From NCBI GenBank assembly GCA_964423345.1, contig CAYREV010000018.1, forward strand, positions 1-57,539: a stretch of DNA of 57,539 nucleotides, read 5' to 3'. Below the pieces are notes generated by a model, which ran no database searches, was not told the DNA's origin, and saw only the letters and a list, made by a program, of their open reading frames with translations. The translations under genes were made by a program, and so were the position numbers. Below, piece by piece: positions 45,250 through 53,383 of the stretch. Position 1 is the first letter of the stretch, and the number at the start of each line of letters is the position of its first letter. Origin of the DNA: CAYREV01 sp964423345 (GTDB taxonomy: Bacteria; Bacteroidota; Rhodothermia; Balneolales; Balneolaceae).

Positions 45250-46519
45250 GGGTGATTTCTACATTTCCATATCCGCAGCTGAGGGATAGGGGTGCCCCTC
45301 CGCCGTTCAACGTGCCTGTAAGATGGCCTTTTGAATGCTTACCCACAAAGCCGAAACCCTCATCCAGTGTTACCTTGCTGCCGCGGGCGTCGATATCCGC
45401 CGCGGTTGAGGAGGGGATCGCCAGGGATATGTTTCCGGCCGAGGAAGCCAGGGTGAGGGGCCCCTCTACCTTGTCTATTTTCGCTTCAATATTTCCGCCT
45501 TTGGTTTTGGCATCCGCCTCTCCCGAAAAATCGGTAAGGACAATATGTCCCCCGCCTGTCCTGGCAAAGAGGTTGGCCTCACCACCGTTGACCCGTATAT
45601 GTCCCCCGGAAGTATGCAGCCTGGCTTTGCCCTGCAGCTTGTTGCAGGTAATATGCCCGCCCTTGGTTTTTGCCTGCGTGCTTCCGGAAACGGACACCAG
45701 TTTTATATGTCCCCCATTGGTGGTAAAGACATTATTTCCGTCCAGGCTGTTGGCGTTGATATGCCCCCCTCCCGTAGAGGCATTGATAGGCAGGTTGCCG
45801 GGTATGGAAAGGGTTGCCTCGAGGTTTACCTCATCTGACAGACCGCTCTCAGAGGGCCCTACCGCAATAGAGAGAGAATTGGTCCCGCTGCTTTTCGATA
45901 CTTTGAACTGTTGCTGGAGGTAGTTGGGGTCTTCGAAGTCGCCGGTGGCGCGCAAGGTGAACTCGGCCGACTGGTCATCGGTTCCGACGATATTGATGGT
46001 GCCGTAATCTAATTTCAGCTTCAGCTCGTTCAGGGTGCCGGCATCAAAAGCTTCACGGAACACATATACACCGGGGCTTACTTCGGTCCAGTGCGATTCC
46101 CTGACATTATAATCTTTGTTGATAAAAATCTTTTTGTCCTGGAGCATCACTCGGAAATCGGTATCCTCAATCTGCTGCAGCTCTTTCTCAACCTGTTCAA
46201 GGGAGTGTTCGAGGGATTCACTGTTTATCTTGGCTGTCCCCTTATTCTGAATGAGCTGGTCCAGGTTTCGTAATTTGATCTCCAGGTTCTTCAGCTTATC
46301 CAGGTCCTTCAGATTCCTGATATTCTTGATATCCTCGAGATTTTGCAGGTCGATCACTATGCTCGAGGGGAGAGGGGGTTGCGGGGCGTCGGGCGCGGCT
46401 GATGATGAGTGGGCGTGGCTTGGAGCTCCATCCCCCGACCGGCTCAGCATGTAGATACCGATGGCCATAAAAAGGAGCCCGGCCAGGACGATTTCCCATG
46501 TTTTTTTTCGTGTGCTCAT
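45242..46519 (-). CDS. DUF4097-type beta-solenoid protein with GGHI repeats
   Basis: A 425-residue protein. A short N-terminus and one hydrophobic segment (WEIVLAGLLFMAIGIYM, about residues 8-24) anchor it to the membrane. Residues ~57-90 are an unusual periodic Leu/Asn segment (NLEDIKNIRNLKDL...KLKNLE). From about 165 to the end is the beta repeat region of DUF4097 (IPGNLPINASTGGGHI onward), including five exact 18-residue units each starting GGHI and a sixth GGNI. DUF4097 proteins often sit beside anti-sigma or adhesion genes; here the neighbour is mnmD, with 8 bp overlap. It is divergent from the M20 gene. Confidence 0.8.
   Translation of the reverse strand: MSTRKKTWEIVLAGLLFMAIGIYMLSRSGDGAPSHAHSSSAAPDAPQPPLPSSIVIDLQNLEDIKNIRNLKDLDKLKNLEIKLRNLDQLIQNKGTAKINSESLEHSLEQVEKELQQIEDTDFRVMLQDKKIFINKDYNVRESHWTEVSPGVYVFREAFDAGTLNELKLKLDYGTINIVGTDDQSAEFTLRATGDFEDPNYLQQQFKVSKSSGTNSLSIAVGPSESGLSDEVNLEATLSIPGNLPINASTGGGHINANSLDGNNVFTTNGGHIKLVSVSGSTQAKTKGGHITCNKLQGKARLHTSGGHIRVNGGEANLFARTGGGHIVLTDFSGEADAKTKGGNIEAKIDKVEGPLTLASSAGNISLAIPSSTAADIDARGSKVTLDEGFGFVGKHSKGHLTGTLNGGGAPLSLSCGYGNVEITHD
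45543..45812 (-). repeat. 54-nt tandem repeat encoding the GGHI motif
   Basis: The sequence ATATG(T/C)CC recurs at 45543, 45597, 45651, 45705 and 45759, exactly 54 bases apart. On the coding strand each begins GGGGGACATAT, encoding GGHI or close to it. Between repeats the sequence differs, so it reads as protein-level repetition rather than a recent DNA duplication. Confidence 0.85.
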
Positions 46520-46663
46520 AAACGTTTATTCGTATAAGTCCTTCAGTTATTATAACACTTAACAGGTGCTTACGCAGGGATGCCCCAAATGTTACGAAAT
46601 GATGTGCAAAAATGATTACCTTGTTTTCATTCGAATATGTAACGAAACCCATTATGTATAATT

Positions 46664-47866
46664 ATGAATTCTGACAGGGTACAAAAACTGGCTGATTCCT
46701 ATATGCCGGAGATGGTCGAGATGCGGAGGCACCTGCATCGCCACCCTGAATTGAGTTACCGTGAGCATGAGACGACCCGGTATATCATCGACAGGCTGGC
46801 GGAACTTGATATCCCCGCCGACCGTCCGCTGGAGACCGGCTGTGTGGGAGTGCTCGAAGGCGGTATTGAGTCGGACCGGGTGGTGGCCTTAAGGGCAGAT
46901 ATCGATGCCTTGCCCATCCGGGAGGAAGGCAGCCATAAAGAGGATTTCATGTCCCGGAATGAAGGTGTGGCACACTGCTGTGGACATGACAGCCATACGT
47001 CCAACCTGCTGGGGGCCGCCAAAATCCTATCTGAGATGAGAGATGAAATTGAGGGGACGGTGCTCCTGGTATTTCAGCCCGGGGAGGAGAAGCTTCCGGG
47101 GGGAGGGCGGATGCTCTGTGAGACCGGATACCTCCAGGAAAAAGAGGTGGATGTTATCTTCGGACTCCATTCCAGTCCCCTGCAAAAAACGGGGACCATC
47201 GCCTTGCGGAAGGGGTACCTGATGGCCCGCCCCGACGAATTTAAAATAGAAATCCTGGGCAGGGGCGGCCATGCAGCCTCTCCCCATCTTGCCATCGATC
47301 CTATTGTGCTGGCAGCCCGGGTGGTTAATGACCTGCAAACTATTGTAAGCAGAGACCTTAATCCCACGGAACCGGCAGTGGTAACGGTCGGAAAAATATC
47401 GGGAGGAACCACCCATAACATTATTCCCGGCAAGGTGGAGCTGCTGGGTACGGTACGCACCTTTTCCAATGAGACGGCCAAGAAGATCGAAAAACGCATT
47501 GAGCAGATCGTGAAGGGAGTGACCGATTCGGCCGGGGCCGACTACCATTTCCGGTTTGACTACGGCTACCCCGCTGTAAACAATTCCGGATGGGCAACCG
47601 ACCTGGTGGTCGATACCGCCTCGGAGCTGATCGGTGCGGAGAATATAGAAATGCTGGATGAACCTATTATGGCGGGCGAGGATTTCGCCTTCTACCAGGA
47701 ACACTTTCCGGGTGCGTTCTTCTTCCTGGGCAGCGGTAATGAGGAGGCGGGTTCCACATATAGCTGGCATCATCCCAAATATAATGTAGACGAGGAGTGT
47801 TTCAGGACGGGAGCGGCTTTAATGGCTTCGCTGGCACTTCGCCCGCTGCCCGAAAAACAGCTATAG
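46664..47866 (+). CDS. M20-family amidohydrolase/peptidase
   Basis: A 400-residue metallohydrolase of family M20D (hippurate hydrolase or N-acyl-amino-acid amidohydrolase type). It has MRRHLHRHPELSYREHETT, ALRADIDALPIRE, AHCCGHDSHTSNLLGAA (zinc Cys/His/Asp region), LVFQPGEEKLPGGGRMLCETG (catalytic Glu) and the dimerisation lid with GRGGHAASPHLAIDPI, ending EDFAFYQE. No signal peptide, so it is cytoplasmic. It splits an acyl group from an amino acid or a small amide; the exact substrate is not fixed. The DAO-like gene follows 21 bp later (33 bp if the second start is used). Confidence 0.9.
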   Translation: MNSDRVQKLADSYMPEMVEMRRHLHRHPELSYREHETTRYIIDRLAELDIPADRPLETGCVGVLEGGIESDRVVALRADIDALPIREEGSHKEDFMSRNEGVAHCCGHDSHTSNLLGAAKILSEMRDEIEGTVLLVFQPGEEKLPGGGRMLCETGYLQEKEVDVIFGLHSSPLQKTGTIALRKGYLMARPDEFKIEILGRGGHAASPHLAIDPIVLAARVVNDLQTIVSRDLNPTEPAVVTVGKISGGTTHNIIPGKVELLGTVRTFSNETAKKIEKRIEQIVKGVTDSAGADYHFRFDYGYPAVNNSGWATDLVVDTASELIGAENIEMLDEPIMAGEDFAFYQEHFPGAFFFLGSGNEEAGSTYSWHHPKYNVDEECFRTGAALMASLALRPLPEKQL

Positions 47867-47887
47867 CCGGGCCCAACGACAAATCCG

Positions 47888-49006
47888 ATGCAAGTCCGTA
47901 TGAATACGACGCATACATATTCCTACTGGGAGCAGGACAGTTTTTTCAAACCCTATGATCTTGTAATTGTCGGTGCCGGTATCGTGGGACTTTCGACCGC
48001 CTTATTCTACAAGAAGGCTCATCCGGGGAGGAGAGTAGCGGTAGTCGATAAAGGATTTATCCCCGAGGGAGCCAGCACGCGCAACGCGGGTTTTGCCTGT
48101 ATAGGATCGATCGGAGAGCACTTGGCCGACCTGGAGAAGGAGTCGGAAAAGGGGGTCAAACAACGTATCAAAACACGGTATGAAGGATTAAGGCTGTTGA
48201 GGGAGACGCTCGGCGACCGGCCGATAGGCTATGAAGCATGCGGGGGTTATGAGCTGTTCCTCAACGATGAGCTCTTTGCCCGTGCCGCCGACCATATAGG
48301 GCTGTTCAATGAATGGCTTGCGGAGCTGGTGGGTGAAAAGGAAGTCTATACGACGGACAGCATGAATGGCTGCAAGGTTATCAGGAACAGGCTGGAGGGG
48401 GCCCTTCATCCCGGAAAGATGATGCGGGAGTTGGTCCGCCGGGCCTCCCAAAACGACGTCGAGATTAAATGGAACAGCCCGGTCAGCTCAGTTAGCCCGG
48501 AGGGTGAGGTGGTGCTGGAGGGCGGACCTGAACTTAAGGCTGAAAAAGTATTGATAGCCGCCAACGGATTTGTGAAGAATATTATCCCGGAGATTCCCGT
48601 CAAGCCGGCGCGCGGGTTGGTGCTGGTGACGGAAAAACTAAAGGAGCAGAAGTGGAAAGGGATTTTTCACCATGACCGCGGCTTCATCTATTTCCGCGAC
48701 CTTCAGGGGCGGTTGTTGCTTGGGGGTGCCAGAAATATTGACAGCGAGCGGGAGACGACCTCCGATTTTGGAGTCAACCGGACCATACGCGACTACCTGT
48801 TGCAATTTGCTGACGATGCGCTGGGATTGGAGGAGGGGTGGAAAAGCGAGTATGAGTGGTCCGGCATCATGGGATTCAGCGATTCAAAGAGCCCCATTGT
48901 GGAAGGCGTGGATGACCGCCGTTTTATCGCTGCCGGACTGAGCGGTATGGGGGTGGCCATAGGGACGGCTATAGGACGCAAGGCGGCAGCTCTTCTGAAC
49001 CAGTAA
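47888..49006 (+). CDS. FAD-dependent amino-acid oxidase/dehydrogenase of the DAO family
   Basis: A 372-residue flavoprotein. The N-terminus has YDLVIVGAGIVGLSTALFYKK (FAD Rossmann motif near residue 29), followed by VVDKGFIPEGASTRNAGFACIG, a segment typical of glycine/sarcosine/D-amino-acid oxidases, and a C-terminal GLSGMGVAIGTAIGRKAA (closing FAD segment). ATG at 47888 starts the longest frame; a second ATG at 47900 is equally plausible. Substrate unknown; it follows the M20 gene, hinting that it may oxidise the amine released there. Confidence 0.85.
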   Translation: MQVRMNTTHTYSYWEQDSFFKPYDLVIVGAGIVGLSTALFYKKAHPGRRVAVVDKGFIPEGASTRNAGFACIGSIGEHLADLEKESEKGVKQRIKTRYEGLRLLRETLGDRPIGYEACGGYELFLNDELFARAADHIGLFNEWLAELVGEKEVYTTDSMNGCKVIRNRLEGALHPGKMMRELVRRASQNDVEIKWNSPVSSVSPEGEVVLEGGPELKAEKVLIAANGFVKNIIPEIPVKPARGLVLVTEKLKEQKWKGIFHHDRGFIYFRDLQGRLLLGGARNIDSERETTSDFGVNRTIRDYLLQFADDALGLEEGWKSEYEWSGIMGFSDSKSPIVEGVDDRRFIAAGLSGMGVAIGTAIGRKAAALLNQ

Positions 49007-49010
49007 GCAT

Positions 49011-49676
49011 TTACTTGCTGCCTGCAGCAGATTGGCGGGCTTTGAACTCGTGGTACAATTCCAGGAACTCGCTCAGGATCATGGCGGTAGCCCCCCACAG
49101 AGGCACTTCGTGAACATTCCAGTAGGGCACCTGGTAGGAGTATTTGTGCAGGTCCCAGTTTTCAACAGTGAGATTTTTTTTGCCCGCCAGGGATTGCAAT
49201 TCAATAGTGAAGGCCTCTTCGACTTCTCGGGGATTTAGGGTCAATTCAGGAAAGGTTTGCATATAGCCCACTACCGGCTTGACCAGGTTGTCGGAGTGGC
49301 TGACGTACAGTTTGCTCAACAGGCCGATAATATCGATATCGGAAGGGTCCACGCCGATCTCTTCCTGTGCTTCCCTGAGGGCTGTTTCCTGCCAGCTCTC
49401 GTCCCCCTCCGATCGTCCCCCGGGCAGGCTGATTTGTCCCCCGTGATCGATATCGCTGCTACGCAGCGTCAGGACCAGTTCAAGTTTCTGTTTATCATTT
49501 GGAAAGAGCAGTATGAGGACGCTGCTTCTGTTGGCGCTGTCGGGCGCTTCCAGTTTGCGGGTGGGTCCTTCGTCAACAGGGGTTGGAGCCATTTTCAGCT
49601 GGGCTCTCCTGCCGGGCAGCGATTTTTCCAGGCGCTGTTTCAGGTATTCTATAAAGGGCGGTTGTTGAGGGTGCAT
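49011..49676 (-). CDS. CoA pyrophosphatase-type Nudix hydrolase
   Basis: A 221-residue Nudix protein that probably cleaves coenzyme A to 4'-phosphopantetheine and 3',5'-ADP. It has the CoA-pyrophosphatase signature just before the Nudix box (LVLTLRSSDIDHGGQISLPGG), and then the box GGRSEGDESWQETALREAQEE with IGV. Family members of this length carry a variable N- and C-terminus. It is convergent with the DAO-like gene, four bases away. It may regulate CoA turnover; panE elsewhere in the window supplies CoA precursors. Confidence 0.85.
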   Translation of the reverse strand: MHPQQPPFIEYLKQRLEKSLPGRRAQLKMAPTPVDEGPTRKLEAPDSANRSSVLILLFPNDKQKLELVLTLRSSDIDHGGQISLPGGRSEGDESWQETALREAQEEIGVDPSDIDIIGLLSKLYVSHSDNLVKPVVGYMQTFPELTLNPREVEEAFTIELQSLAGKKNLTVENWDLHKYSYQVPYWNVHEVPLWGATAMILSEFLELYHEFKARQSAAGSK

Positions 49677-49944
49677 CGGAATTCGTTAAAACGGGTTGCT
49701 TAAAACTGCCATCAACATACTCGATTTCATATAGTTTAAAAAAATTAACTCTTGATAGGGAACCTTCAAACTGTATATTGGAAATATGTTATTTGTAAAC
49801 CGATTAATTTTATCACTTTACGGCTTGGTTGTAGAAATTTTGTAACAATTTAGGCGACTGCGACTCTATAATACTTAAGGAGACTTTTATTTAGAATAAA
49901 GCAGGTTTTAGATGTGCACGAGTTGTATTCAATCATTTCTTCAT
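49677..49944. other. Intergenic AT-rich region before the S8 protease
   Basis: About 268 bp, AT-rich, containing a possible TATAAT (in CTCTATAATAC near 49865) but no other clear element besides the hairpin described separately. No gene or RNA seen. Confidence 0.5.
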
Positions 49945-49962
49945 GGTTCACAAAAGTGAACC
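49945..49962 (+). promoter_or_regulatory. Hairpin in the 5' region of the S8 protease gene
   Basis: GGTTCAC, AAAA, GTGAACC: a perfect seven-pair stem with a tetraloop, ending 28 bp before the chosen start ATG at 49991. It is likely in the mRNA leader and could affect stability or initiation; also compatible with a dimeric repressor site. Confidence 0.4.
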
Positions 49963-49990
49963 CAACATTAACCTAAAAAAGGGGTTAGCT

Positions 49991-51214
49991 ATGCAAAGTA
50001 GAATACTAAAAGCCTTTGCGGCTTTATTGGTAATTGTAGGAGTCGGTATCTATGGCTGTGACCGGGCTACAAGTCCGGACCAGGTACAGAATGATGAGGC
50101 AGAATTACTGCCCAACAACGGAGAGCCGATTCCCGGACAGTATATTGTTGTCTTTAAAGACCAGGATGCCAAAGGCAAGACGATTAAAACTGAAGAGGTT
50201 GACGATGTCCGCAATAAGGTGTTGGCCGACAACGCTATTTCGAAGGACGTTGTACGGAAAACCTATAAAAATGCCCTGCCCGGTTTTGCGGCGAATCTTG
50301 ACGCCGATGAACTGACCAAATTGCGCAATGATTTGCGGATAAAATATATTGAGCAGGACCGTTTTGTTGTGTTGGCTCCTCCGGGAGCATGTTCTCCATG
50401 GCCTTCTTGCAAGGATGATGACGGTGGAAGTTCCAACCAGACAACACCCTGGGGTATTAGCCGTGTTGGCGGTGCTACAGCCAGTTCCGGAGTGGCCTGG
50501 GTCATTGATACCGGTATCGACCTGGATCATCCCGACCTGAATGTGGATACCCAGCGCAGTGCCGTATTTGTATCAAAGGGACCCGGTTCGGACACGCCTG
50601 ACGACGGTAACGGGCACGGCACTCATGTTGCCGGCACCATTGCCGCAATTGATAACGACATCGATGTAGTCGGTGTGGCTGCGGGTGCTTCAGTCGTAGC
50701 GGTCAAGGTTCTTGACGACCGGGGTAGCGGCAGCTATTCCGATGTGATTGACGGTATTGATTATGTGGCGGCCAATGGATCCTCCGGTGATGTGGCCAAT
50801 ATGAGCCTGGGCGGCGGAAAGTCGCAATCGGTCAATGACGCCGTAAAGAATGCCGCTTCCAACGGTGTCTATTTCGCCCTGGCTGCGGGCAACGACAGTG
50901 ACGACGCCAACAACTATTCCCCGGCAAGTACGGAGGCGAAGAACGTATGGACCGTTTCGGCTTCCGACGATACGGATACCTTCGCATCTTTTTCCAACTG
51001 GTCCGGGCCGACAGATCCACCCATTGAATTTGCCGCACCCGGTGTGGATATTCTCTCCCTCTACAAGGACGGCGGAACGCGTACCCTTGACGGTACCTCG
51101 ATGGCTTCTCCTCATGTAGCCGGCGTATTGCTGGTAACGGGAGGCACTCCTTCGAGCGACGGAACGGTTAGCGGCGATCCGGACGGAGATCCCGATCCCA
51201 TCGTGCACAATTAA
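49991..51214 (+). CDS. Subtilisin-like S8 serine protease with inhibitor prodomain
   Basis: A 407-residue protease. It has a lipoprotein-like signal (LVIVGVGIYGC), an I9 prodomain (PGQYIVVFKDQ ... KTYKNALPGFAANLDADEL ... IKYIEQDRFV), and the catalytic triad: Asp in VIDTGIDLDHPDL, His in GNGHGTHVAGT and Ser in DGTSMASPHVAG. An oxyanion Asn is in AAGNDSDDANN. The C-terminus ends GDPDGDPDPIVHN, acidic and repetitive, with no type IX secretion sorting domain. The frame is open to 49943, but the ATG at 49991 precedes the signal peptide. A terminator follows. Probably exported; target unknown. Confidence 0.93.
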   Translation: MQSRILKAFAALLVIVGVGIYGCDRATSPDQVQNDEAELLPNNGEPIPGQYIVVFKDQDAKGKTIKTEEVDDVRNKVLADNAISKDVVRKTYKNALPGFAANLDADELTKLRNDLRIKYIEQDRFVVLAPPGACSPWPSCKDDDGGSSNQTTPWGISRVGGATASSGVAWVIDTGIDLDHPDLNVDTQRSAVFVSKGPGSDTPDDGNGHGTHVAGTIAAIDNDIDVVGVAAGASVVAVKVLDDRGSGSYSDVIDGIDYVAANGSSGDVANMSLGGGKSQSVNDAVKNAASNGVYFALAAGNDSDDANNYSPASTEAKNVWTVSASDDTDTFASFSNWSGPTDPPIEFAAPGVDILSLYKDGGTRTLDGTSMASPHVAGVLLVTGGTPSSDGTVSGDPDGDPDPIVHN

Positions 51215-51234
51215 TTCCACCCGTTGTTAATTTT

Positions 51235-51267
51235 AAGGCACCTGTCTTCGGGCAGGTGCCTTTTTTT
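51235..51267 (+). terminator. Terminator after the S8 protease gene
   Basis: 12-pair stem (arms 51235-51246 and 51251-51262, core GGCACCTG, one G-T) with a TTCG loop and a run of T to 51267. It stands 20 bp after the stop and 93 bp before adenosine kinase. Confidence 0.85.
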
Positions 51268-51360
51268 ATTTTGCCGGCTACGGCTTTATTCCACCCTCCA
51301 TACTTCGTACTTTATCTGACTTTGTATCGATAATTAAATCAACAGGCAGGAACGTTTTTT

Positions 51361-52359
51361 ATGGATAAGAAATACAACGTATACGGCATCGGCAATGCCC
51401 TGGTGGACCTTGAGTTTAATGTGACCGACGATTTTCTGGACAGGCACGGGGTCAAGAAAGGGGTGATGACGCTGGTGGACGAAGAGCGGCAGTTCCAAAT
51501 GATCAATGATATCAATCACGCCGAGACCGTACAGAAGCCGGGCGGCTCGGCCGCCAACACCGTTGTGGCCGTCAGGCAGTTCGGAGGCAAGGCCTTTTAC
51601 TCCTGCAAGGTGGCAAGCGACAACTTTGGAGATGCCTACCTGGAGGATATGCATGATGCCGGTATCGATACCAACTATATCAGGCAGGAGAGGGAAGAGG
51701 GGATCACCGGGAAATGCCTGGTGATGATTACCGACGATGCGGACCGGACGATGAATACCTTCCTGGGCATCACCTCCAGCCTGTCTTCCGAAGAAGTGGA
51801 TGAGCTGGCCATACAAAATTCCGAATATGCCTATATAGAGGGGTATTTGGTCGCCTCGGATACCGGCCTTGAAGCGATGAAGTTGACCAAGAGGCTGGCC
51901 GAAAAAAATGGGACCAAGACAGCCCTGACGCTTTCGGACCCCTCCATCGTAGAAGCGTTCGGTGACCGGTTTGAAGAGGTTATCGGTGCTTCGGTAGACC
52001 TTCTTTTCTGTAACGAGGAGGAGGCCAGGGCCTACACCGGCTGTGACAGCCTGGGTGACGCCAGGGAGGCCCTGAAGAAAGAAGCTTCGCGCTTTGTTAT
52101 TACGCAGGGCAGCAACGGTGCGATGATTTACGACGGGGAAACATTTATTGATATTGAACCCTATCCGGTAAACGCCATAGATACCAACGGTGCGGGCGAC
52201 CTGTTTGCCGGTGCTTTTCTGTACGGAATAACTCACGGTATGGGCTTTGCGGGGGCGGGCAGGCTGGCCAGCCGGGCAGGATCCAAAATCGTCTCGCAGT
52301 ACGGCCCGCGGCTCGAATGGCATCAGGCCCAGGAAGTACTGCACGAATTAACCGACTAA
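51361..52359 (+). CDS. PfkB-family adenosine kinase-type sugar/nucleoside kinase
   Basis: A 332-residue kinase. PfkB signatures: KPGGSAANTVVAVRQFGG (near residue 60) and the catalytic DTNGAGDLFAGAFLYG (Asp about 280). The N-terminus YGIGNALVDLEF and EGYLVASDTG are typical of the adenosine kinase/fructokinase group found in Bacteroidota and alphaproteobacteria. With AhcY making adenosine and no other adenosine-removal gene here, adenosine kinase is the likeliest role. Substrate call is inference. The gene heads a run with a SemiSWEET protein and RdgB. Confidence 0.82.
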   Translation: MDKKYNVYGIGNALVDLEFNVTDDFLDRHGVKKGVMTLVDEERQFQMINDINHAETVQKPGGSAANTVVAVRQFGGKAFYSCKVASDNFGDAYLEDMHDAGIDTNYIRQEREEGITGKCLVMITDDADRTMNTFLGITSSLSSEEVDELAIQNSEYAYIEGYLVASDTGLEAMKLTKRLAEKNGTKTALTLSDPSIVEAFGDRFEEVIGASVDLLFCNEEEARAYTGCDSLGDAREALKKEASRFVITQGSNGAMIYDGETFIDIEPYPVNAIDTNGAGDLFAGAFLYGITHGMGFAGAGRLASRAGSKIVSQYGPRLEWHQAQEVLHELTD

Positions 52360-52370
52360 ACAATCAGCCG

Positions 52371-52637
52371 ATGGATATTGAAATTTTAGGATGGATAGGT
52401 TTCGGGATACTGGTCATCGCCTGGGTTCCCCAGACCTGGGAAACGATCAAGGCAGGGCATACGTCAACCAACCTGGCTTTTATCCTGCTCTATTTTACAG
52501 CCAGCCTGATCCTCACGGTCTATTCCATCCTGGTGGGCGATCCCGTTTTTACCGCCTTGAACGCTATGTTGTCCCTGGGCAGCGGCATCAACCTTTACTA
52601 CAAGCTTTTCCCCCAAAAAGGTATGCATGATGGATGA
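52371..52637 (+). CDS. SemiSWEET-type PQ-loop membrane protein
   Basis: An 88-residue protein with three hydrophobic helices (GWIGFGILVIAW; AFILLYFTASLILTVYSILV; FTALNAMLSLGSGINLYY). Helix 1 ends in PQTWETIKAG, the PQ motif of SWEET/PQ-loop proteins, and length fits the bacterial single-domain SemiSWEET, which works as a dimer and moves sugars by a rocking motion. The open frame starts at 52317, but the ATG at 52371 fits the family and clears the kinase stop by 11 bp. Its 3' end overlaps rdgB by 11 bp. What it carries here is not known; its place between nucleoside kinase and XTPase is suggestive. Confidence 0.8.
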   Translation: MDIEILGWIGFGILVIAWVPQTWETIKAGHTSTNLAFILLYFTASLILTVYSILVGDPVFTALNAMLSLGSGINLYYKLFPQKGMHDG

Positions 52638-53217
52638 GCTGGTACTGGCATCGCGCAATGAACATAAGATCCGGGAGCTGCGGGAAACCCTCGCCAGCCT
52701 GAATATCACCCTTCATTCTGCACTGGACTATGAACGCCTGGTGGAAGTTGTCGAAGACCGGCATACGCTGGAAGGAAATGCAATAAAAAAGGCCCGCTAC
52801 GTGTATGAGGAGATCGGCCTGCCTGCCCTGGCTGACGATACCGGCCTCGAAGTGGATGCCCTGGACGGGCGCCCGGGCGTCTACTCCGCACGCTATGCGG
52901 GGGAGGAGGCCTCCTATCAGGACAATTTGGAAAAACTGCTCTCTGAACTGGCCGGTGTTAAGATGAAAGACCGGGGCGCACAGTTTCGCACGGTTGCCGC
53001 CCTGGTATCCGACGGCGGCACCCACACTTTCGAAGGCAAATGCCGGGGCGTCATTCTAAAGCAACCACGCGGGGAGGGCGGCTTCGGTTACGATCCGGTA
53101 TTCCGGCCGGATGGGTATGAACAGACGTTTGCCGAACTGGATGCCGAAGTGAAAAATGCCATTTCCCATCGGGGAAGGGCCGTAGAAAAGCTCTATGCGT
53201 GGCTGAAGAGGAGGTAG
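52627..53217 (+). CDS. rdgB: XTP/dITP diphosphatase RdgB
   Basis: A 196-residue house-cleaning pyrophosphatase that removes non-canonical purine triphosphates. Motifs: ASRNEHKIRELRE at the N-terminus, LADDTGLEVDALDGRPGVYSARYAG, and GGFGYDPVFRPDG near the C-terminus with AISHRGRAVEKL. Two adjacent ATGs (52627, 52630) are both possible. It overlaps the SemiSWEET gene and is the last of a three-gene run. A purine-related theme with adenosine kinase is natural. Confidence 0.94.
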   Translation: MMDELVLASRNEHKIRELRETLASLNITLHSALDYERLVEVVEDRHTLEGNAIKKARYVYEEIGLPALADDTGLEVDALDGRPGVYSARYAGEEASYQDNLEKLLSELAGVKMKDRGAQFRTVAALVSDGGTHTFEGKCRGVILKQPRGEGGFGYDPVFRPDGYEQTFAELDAEVKNAISHRGRAVEKLYAWLKRR

Positions 53218-53331
53218 AATGTTGATTCCCGAGAGTAGTCGGGGCAAGTTGTTGAGTTGGGATTCCGGTACCCTGCAGGTCCCTTGATCCTACCGCTACA
53301 GGATAAACCGATCAGGGCGGATAACGGTGGA

Positions 53332-53350
53332 GGGCAATAGGGAGTTGCCC
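53332..53350 (+). promoter_or_regulatory. Small hairpin before the symporter gene
   Basis: GGGCAA, seven-base loop, TTGCCC: a perfect six-pair stem, ending 34 bp before the first possible start. No T run, so probably not a terminator. Weak evidence of regulation. Confidence 0.3.
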
Positions 53351-53383
53351 CTTAAGGTATTGTTTGTATCTTGATGACTTCAT

